From the NCBI GenBank assembly GCA_965651365.1, contig CBFGSA010000066.1, positions 1 to 16,518 of the forward strand: a stretch of 16,518 nucleotides of DNA. The letters are read 5' to 3'. Positions 13,380 through 16,518 of the stretch are shown here, one piece after another. A model generated the notes under the pieces. It ran no database searches. It was given only the letters and a program-made list of their open reading frames with translations, and was not told the origin of the DNA. How positions within the stretch are numbered: the first letter of the stretch is position 1; the number at the start of each line of letters is the position of its first letter. Origin of the DNA: DASSBG01 sp965651365. Lineage in GTDB: Bacteria; Pseudomonadota; Gammaproteobacteria; Xanthomonadales; Rhodanobacteraceae. The position numbers were made by a program, and so were the translations under genes.

Positions 13380-15943
13380 CCGGCCTGCTGCAAGGCTTGC
13401 ACCGCTGCCGAATCCAGTTGTGCGCATGCCTGTTGCCGGATGGCCTTGATCTCGACCCCGCCTTCGGCCGGGCGCAAGACAAACCCGATCGCGATGCGCC
13501 ATGCGCGGGCCGCGGCCAGCAACTGCACGGCCAGTTTCGCATCGCCCGATTGCAGCGCCCAGGCCGCCAGACCATCCGTCGCCGTCGCCGTGCCACGTCG
13601 ATAATCCAATACCTCGAATCTCTCCAGCGCACGCAGCAGCCTTGGCAGAGCCTGTTGCTGATCACCCTTTTCCAGTGCCAGCAAGCCCCGATCCAGTTGC
13701 GTTCGGGCCACGCCCCAGGAATCGTCAAGACTGCGGAACTCGTCCTCGGCGACGGCGTAATGACCGTCGGCAGCGGCGTAGTCGCCACCGGCCCTGGCCA
13801 CATCACCAAGGTGGTTGGCACACCAGGCCGCGGGTACCGGCTGTTGCTCGCGGACAAACAGCGCGCGCGCTTCGCTGAGCAACTCGTGCGCGGCGGCCGC
13901 ATTGCCGAGGCGCAGCTCGCTTTCAGCCAGGTTGCTGAGCGCGGCGGCAATCTCGGCCTGGTCATCCATGCGGCGGCACACTCGCAGCGTTTGCGCGTAG
14001 TAGTCGCGCGCCCCGGCGTTGTCGCCGACGAACTGTGCCGTGACACCCAGTGTATTGAGCACCATCGCCTCGCCCTTGCGGTCACCGGCACGGCGGTGCA
14101 GTTTGAGCAAGCGTTCAAAGCGCGTGCGTGCGCTGTCGTGATCGCCATGAAAGGCGGCAAAGGATGCAGCGCCGGCGCCGACCCGGGTCCACAAGGCCAG
14201 GTTGGATTCGACCGGCTCGCACGCCGCGACGATGCGCTCAAGCTGGCGCCGACCCTCGATCAGTTTTTCGCGGCGCTCCCAATACGGAAACAATGCGTAA
14301 CCCAGGCGCAAAGCCCACTCGCTCGGTCCGTGCCGGATCAGGAAGGCCAGCGCCTGACGGAAGTTGTCCTGCTCCAGGTCGCAACGTGCCAGCCAGGCCT
14401 CCCTTTGCGCGATGTTCAGCCTGGCCACCCCTTCCTCGGCCAGCAGCACGCACCAGGCCGCATGCGCCTGGTGCACCAGTGGCCCCTCGTTATTGGCCGC
14501 GAGCCGTTCGCGGGCATAGACGCGCAACGTGTCCAGCATGGCATAGCGCGGCTCGCCGCCGGCATCACGCAGATACACCAGCCCGAGGGACACCAGGCGA
14601 TCCAGGGCGGGCAGCAACACGGCGGAGCCAAGATCGGCTGGCGCATCGGCCACGGCTTCGGCGGCCTCCAGGGTAAATCCGCCGGCAAAAACCGACAGCC
14701 GCCGCAAGCTGATGCGGGCCGGTTCGTCCAGCAGCTCGAAACTGAAGTCCATGACCCGACGCAAGCTGCGCTGACGCGAGGGCGCATCTCGCGCGGGGTT
14801 GGGCGGCAAGTCCAGATGGCCGGTGAAACGCTGCAGCATTTGCCTGGGATTGAGTACGCTGGCCTGGGCCGCCACCAGTTCGATCGCCAGCGGCAGGCCA
14901 TCCAGGCGCGTGCACAATTCAGCCACGCTGTCGAGTTCGGCCTGCCAGTCGGCATGCGGGTTGGCCGCTGCGGCACGCTCCAGAAACAACTGCACCGCCG
15001 GCACCCGGCTCAGTGCTGCCGGATCGGCTGGCGGGTCCGCCCCCGGCACAGCCAGCGGCGGCATGATGCATACATTCTCGCCATACATGCGCAAGGCGAC
15101 CCGGCTGGTCACCACCATCGTCAGCATGGCACTGGCATCCAGCATGGCGCCGAGTACGTCGGCGCCGCGAAGCACGCCCTCCATGCTGTCCAGCACCAGC
15201 AGCGTGGGCTGGACGAGATCCTCGCGCAGGTGTTCGGCAAGCACCTGCAACAGTGGTTCCCCTGCGGTCTTGCGCACGTTGAACAGGTCGGCCAGCAGCC
15301 CCAGCAGCACCGTGCGTTCGCGGACCGTGGAAAGATCCAGAAACAGGACACCGCCCGGATATCTGGCGCGGACCCGGTCGGCCAGCGCCAGCGCGACGCG
15401 CGTCTTGCCGGTACCGCCCACCCCGATAATCGACAGCATGCGCACAGACTTTCCGTTCAACCGCCGCGCGAGGTTTTGCAGCTCGTGTTCGCGACCGATC
15501 AAGGCCGTGCGCGGCGCCGCCAGCATGAAGGAATGCGGCGCAACCGGCGTTTCATCCTCTTCGTCAGCCCGCGCCTGATGATCCGGCTGACGCCAGCGGG
15601 CGCGGATGCCGTATTGCTTGGCGGGCATGTCCAGTTGCACCGCATCGTTGACGCCTTCACCCGCGTAGTAGCGCTTCAGGGCCGTGCGCAGGCGTCCGGC
15701 CTGCACCCGCACGATGGTATCGATGCGTGGGTCGAAATCATCCGGCCGGTCGAACACCTCCAGACCGATCGCATATTCCTTCAGCGGCGGCCCGTCGGCG
15801 CTCAGCGCATGCTCGACCACGTGTTTGAGAAACCGGCTCAGCACCGGCGATCGCGCGAACGGCACATGCGCCAGAATGCGCTCGAGGGCTTCCTGTATGA
15901 CCGTCTTCGACGGTGCTTCCAGTGGCGCTTGCTGCTCGCTCAT
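13313..15943 (-). CDS. Regulator-like STAND/NB-ARC ATPase with winged-helix-like N-terminus and TPR C-terminus (R3)
   Basis: ATG at 15943 has the leader GGGGACGTTGCGC, identical to R2; a TTG two codons upstream is possible but less likely. The product is 876 residues. The N-terminal head (SPVLSRFLKHVVEHALS, LEVFDRPDDFDPRIDT, MPAKQYGI) differs from R1 and R2 in the predicted wing (AKQ for KGQ). The ATPase core has GVGGTGKT at 174-181, LLVLDS at 248-253 (Ser where R1 and R2 have Asn), VTSR, RLDGLPLAIEL and SLRRVMDFSFELLDE. TPR-like repeats fill about 590-815. The last ~21 codons lie in the right direct repeat and are duplicated at 8869-8935. Unlike R1 and R2 it has no divergent partner gene and no TAACNGTTA site upstream. 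Regulatory role inferred. Confidence 0.88.
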   Translation of the reverse strand: MSEQQAPLEAPSKTVIQEALERILAHVPFARSPVLSRFLKHVVEHALSADGPPLKEYAIGLEVFDRPDDFDPRIDTIVRVQAGRLRTALKRYYAGEGVNDAVQLDMPAKQYGIRARWRQPDHQARADEEDETPVAPHSFMLAAPRTALIGREHELQNLARRLNGKSVRMLSIIGVGGTGKTRVALALADRVRARYPGGVLFLDLSTVRERTVLLGLLADLFNVRKTAGEPLLQVLAEHLREDLVQPTLLVLDSMEGVLRGADVLGAMLDASAMLTMVVTSRVALRMYGENVCIMPPLAVPGADPPADPAALSRVPAVQLFLERAAAANPHADWQAELDSVAELCTRLDGLPLAIELVAAQASVLNPRQMLQRFTGHLDLPPNPARDAPSRQRSLRRVMDFSFELLDEPARISLRRLSVFAGGFTLEAAEAVADAPADLGSAVLLPALDRLVSLGLVYLRDAGGEPRYAMLDTLRVYARERLAANNEGPLVHQAHAAWCVLLAEEGVARLNIAQREAWLARCDLEQDNFRQALAFLIRHGPSEWALRLGYALFPYWERREKLIEGRRQLERIVAACEPVESNLALWTRVGAGAASFAAFHGDHDSARTRFERLLKLHRRAGDRKGEAMVLNTLGVTAQFVGDNAGARDYYAQTLRVCRRMDDQAEIAAALSNLAESELRLGNAAAAHELLSEARALFVREQQPVPAAWCANHLGDVARAGGDYAAADGHYAVAEDEFRSLDDSWGVARTQLDRGLLALEKGDQQQALPRLLRALERFEVLDYRRGTATATDGLAAWALQSGDAKLAVQLLAAARAWRIAIGFVLRPAEGGVEIKAIRQQACAQLDSAAVQALQQAGARMTPGAVVRAIRAVTHTSPD

Positions 15944-15970
15944 GCGCAACGTCCCCGTGTTGGCGGGAAC

Positions 15971-15976
15971 ATGGTA
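15971..15976 (-). promoter_or_regulatory. Conserved TACCAT hexamer upstream of R3
   Basis: TACCAT on the minus strand lies 27 nt before the R3 ATG, the same spacing as in R1 and R2. Two copies of GCGCGTTGC lie further upstream (15977-15985 and 15994-16002, plus-strand reading), 17 nt apart; their role is unknown. Confidence 0.28.
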
Positions 15977-16110
15977 GCGCGTTGCAGCTTCCGGCGCGTT
16001 GCGTCTCCCGCAGCTCGCGCCTGAACCTGTACGCGGGGCGCACGCCGACCGCCTTGTCTAGGCTCTTGTCCCGCCGGGGCCGGACGCGCCCTGGAACCTG
16101 TTGCAGAACT

Positions 16111-16340
16111 CGTCATCCTGGGGCCGCCCGCAGCGAGGAACCGCACAACCCCGTCATCCTGGGGCCGAGCGTAGCGAGGAACCCGGGATCCATTTTTGCT
16201 CTTCCCACGCCTCCCGCAACGCCCGAGACCGCAGAAGCAAAATGGGTCCCGGGTTCTGCCTTCGGCAGCCCCAGGACGACCGGCTTGTGAGCACGGCGTT
16301 GCCGTCGGGCCGAGCGTAGCGAGGAACCCGGGATCCAATT
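16111..16340. repeat. Cluster of palindromic intergenic repeats (REP-like)
   Basis: Four units of one repeat fill the gap between R3 and icd. Unit 2 (16152-16204) is fullest: CGTCATCCTGGGG, CCGAGCGTAGCGAGGAA, CCCGGGATCC, ATTTTTGCTCT. Unit 1 (16111-16149) is degenerate and lacks the CCCGGGATCC part. Unit 3 (about 16228-16281) is an inverted copy, so units 2 and 3 can form a long cruciform or hairpin. Unit 4 (about 16302-16340) lacks the first block. Such dispersed elements are common between genes and may act as transcript ends or recombination sites. The rest of 15944-16387 shows no gene. Confidence 0.75.
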
Positions 16341-16387
16341 TTCAAAGATGCAAAGCCGGTTCCGTCGCTCGCGCGCCTTGGGTCTGA

Positions 16388-16518
16388 CTAGGATTCGGCG
16401 AGTGCAGCCAGCGCTGCATTGAAAGTCTGGCTGGGGCACATGGCGGCGCTGACCTTGGCGCGGTCGGGTTCGTAGTAGCCACCCATGTCGACCTTGTGGC
16501 CCTGGACCGCGGCCAGTT
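16388..16518 (-). CDS. icd: NADP-dependent isocitrate dehydrogenase, monomeric type, C-terminal end (partial)
   Basis: The minus strand from the window edge reads LAAVQGHKVDMGGYYEPDRA, KVSAAMCPSQTFNAAL, AALAES and TAG at 16390-16388. The VD(I/M)GGYY.PD...A..AM.PS.TFN.(A/I)L end is characteristic of the ~740-residue monomeric isocitrate dehydrogenase, which oxidises isocitrate to 2-oxoglutarate with NADP in the TCA cycle. Only the last 43 codons are in the window. Its 3' end faces the repeat cluster. Confidence 0.8.
   Translation of the reverse strand, partial: LAAVQGHKVDMGGYYEPDRAKVSAAMCPSQTFNAALAALAES

Noticed and set aside
13328..16024. Long plus-strand open frame of 898 codons opposite R3
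   Set aside because: It has the same antisense codon-bias effect and the same frame relation as for R1. It reads through the R3 leader and has no recognisable motif.
16111..16340. CRISPR array in the right intergenic region
   Set aside because: Units vary in length and orientation, spacers are not uniform, and one unit is inverted; a REP-like cluster fits better.

Overview
The window is high-GC bacterial DNA. It most likely comes from a gammaproteobacterium of the Lysobacterales (Xanthomonadales), perhaps near Rhodanobacteraceae. The clues are the remains of a sigma-factor/Ser-Thr kinase pair, secreted RCC1-repeat proteins ending in an IFxxGFE tail, a monomeric-type isocitrate dehydrogenase end, and a cluster of GGGCCGAGCGTAGCGAGGAA-type intergenic repeats. 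The assignment rests on recalled family distribution, not on a search.

Layout. Positions 1-546 are a patchwork of broken genes: the C-terminal end of an ECF sigma factor with an internal stop, the first ~29 codons of a Ser/Thr kinase, and the C-terminal end of a methanethiol S-methyltransferase-like (MddA/isoprenylcysteine methyltransferase-type) membrane protein.

Positions 675-8868 and 13313-15943 hold the main theme, a module repeated about three times from three gene families. Family A is a ~190-residue secreted protein of unknown function (675-1244, 7860-8444). Family B is a ~100-residue DUF4242 protein (1378-1686, 4606-4956, 8557-8868; the middle copy has a signal peptide). Family R is a ~875-residue regulator-like ATPase on the minus strand (1725-4367, 5016-7640, 13313-15943), with a winged-helix-like N-terminus, a STAND/NB-ARC-type ATPase core and a TPR-rich C-terminus. 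In each module A and/or B converge on R, and R1 and R2 are divergent from the first gene of the next module. Both divergent intergenic regions carry a TAACNGTTA palindrome with an extra half-site, a plausible operator for the R proteins. All three R genes also share a leader with TAYCAT at the same distance from the start and a GGGG ribosome-binding region.

The third module is split by a 4,335-bp segment (8936-13270) flanked by 109-bp direct repeats (8827-8935 and 13271-13379, three mismatches). Each repeat contains the end of the B gene and the end of the R gene. The segment starts with a frameshifted IS91-family transposase remnant. It then carries a Ser/Thr kinase truncated just after its catalytic domain, a 5'-truncated RCC1-repeat gene joined to it out of frame, and an intact secreted RCC1-repeat protein with 14 repeats and 28 regularly paired cysteines.

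The right end (15944-16387) is intergenic and holds a cluster of palindromic repeats, followed by the C-terminal end of icd on the minus strand. No tRNA, rRNA or CRISPR array was seen.

How the genes may work together (inference): the R proteins look like signal-sensing ATP-dependent transcription regulators controlling adjacent A/B genes. A and secreted B would act in the envelope or periplasm, and cytoplasmic B inside the cell. The signal and the biochemical activity are not visible from sequence.
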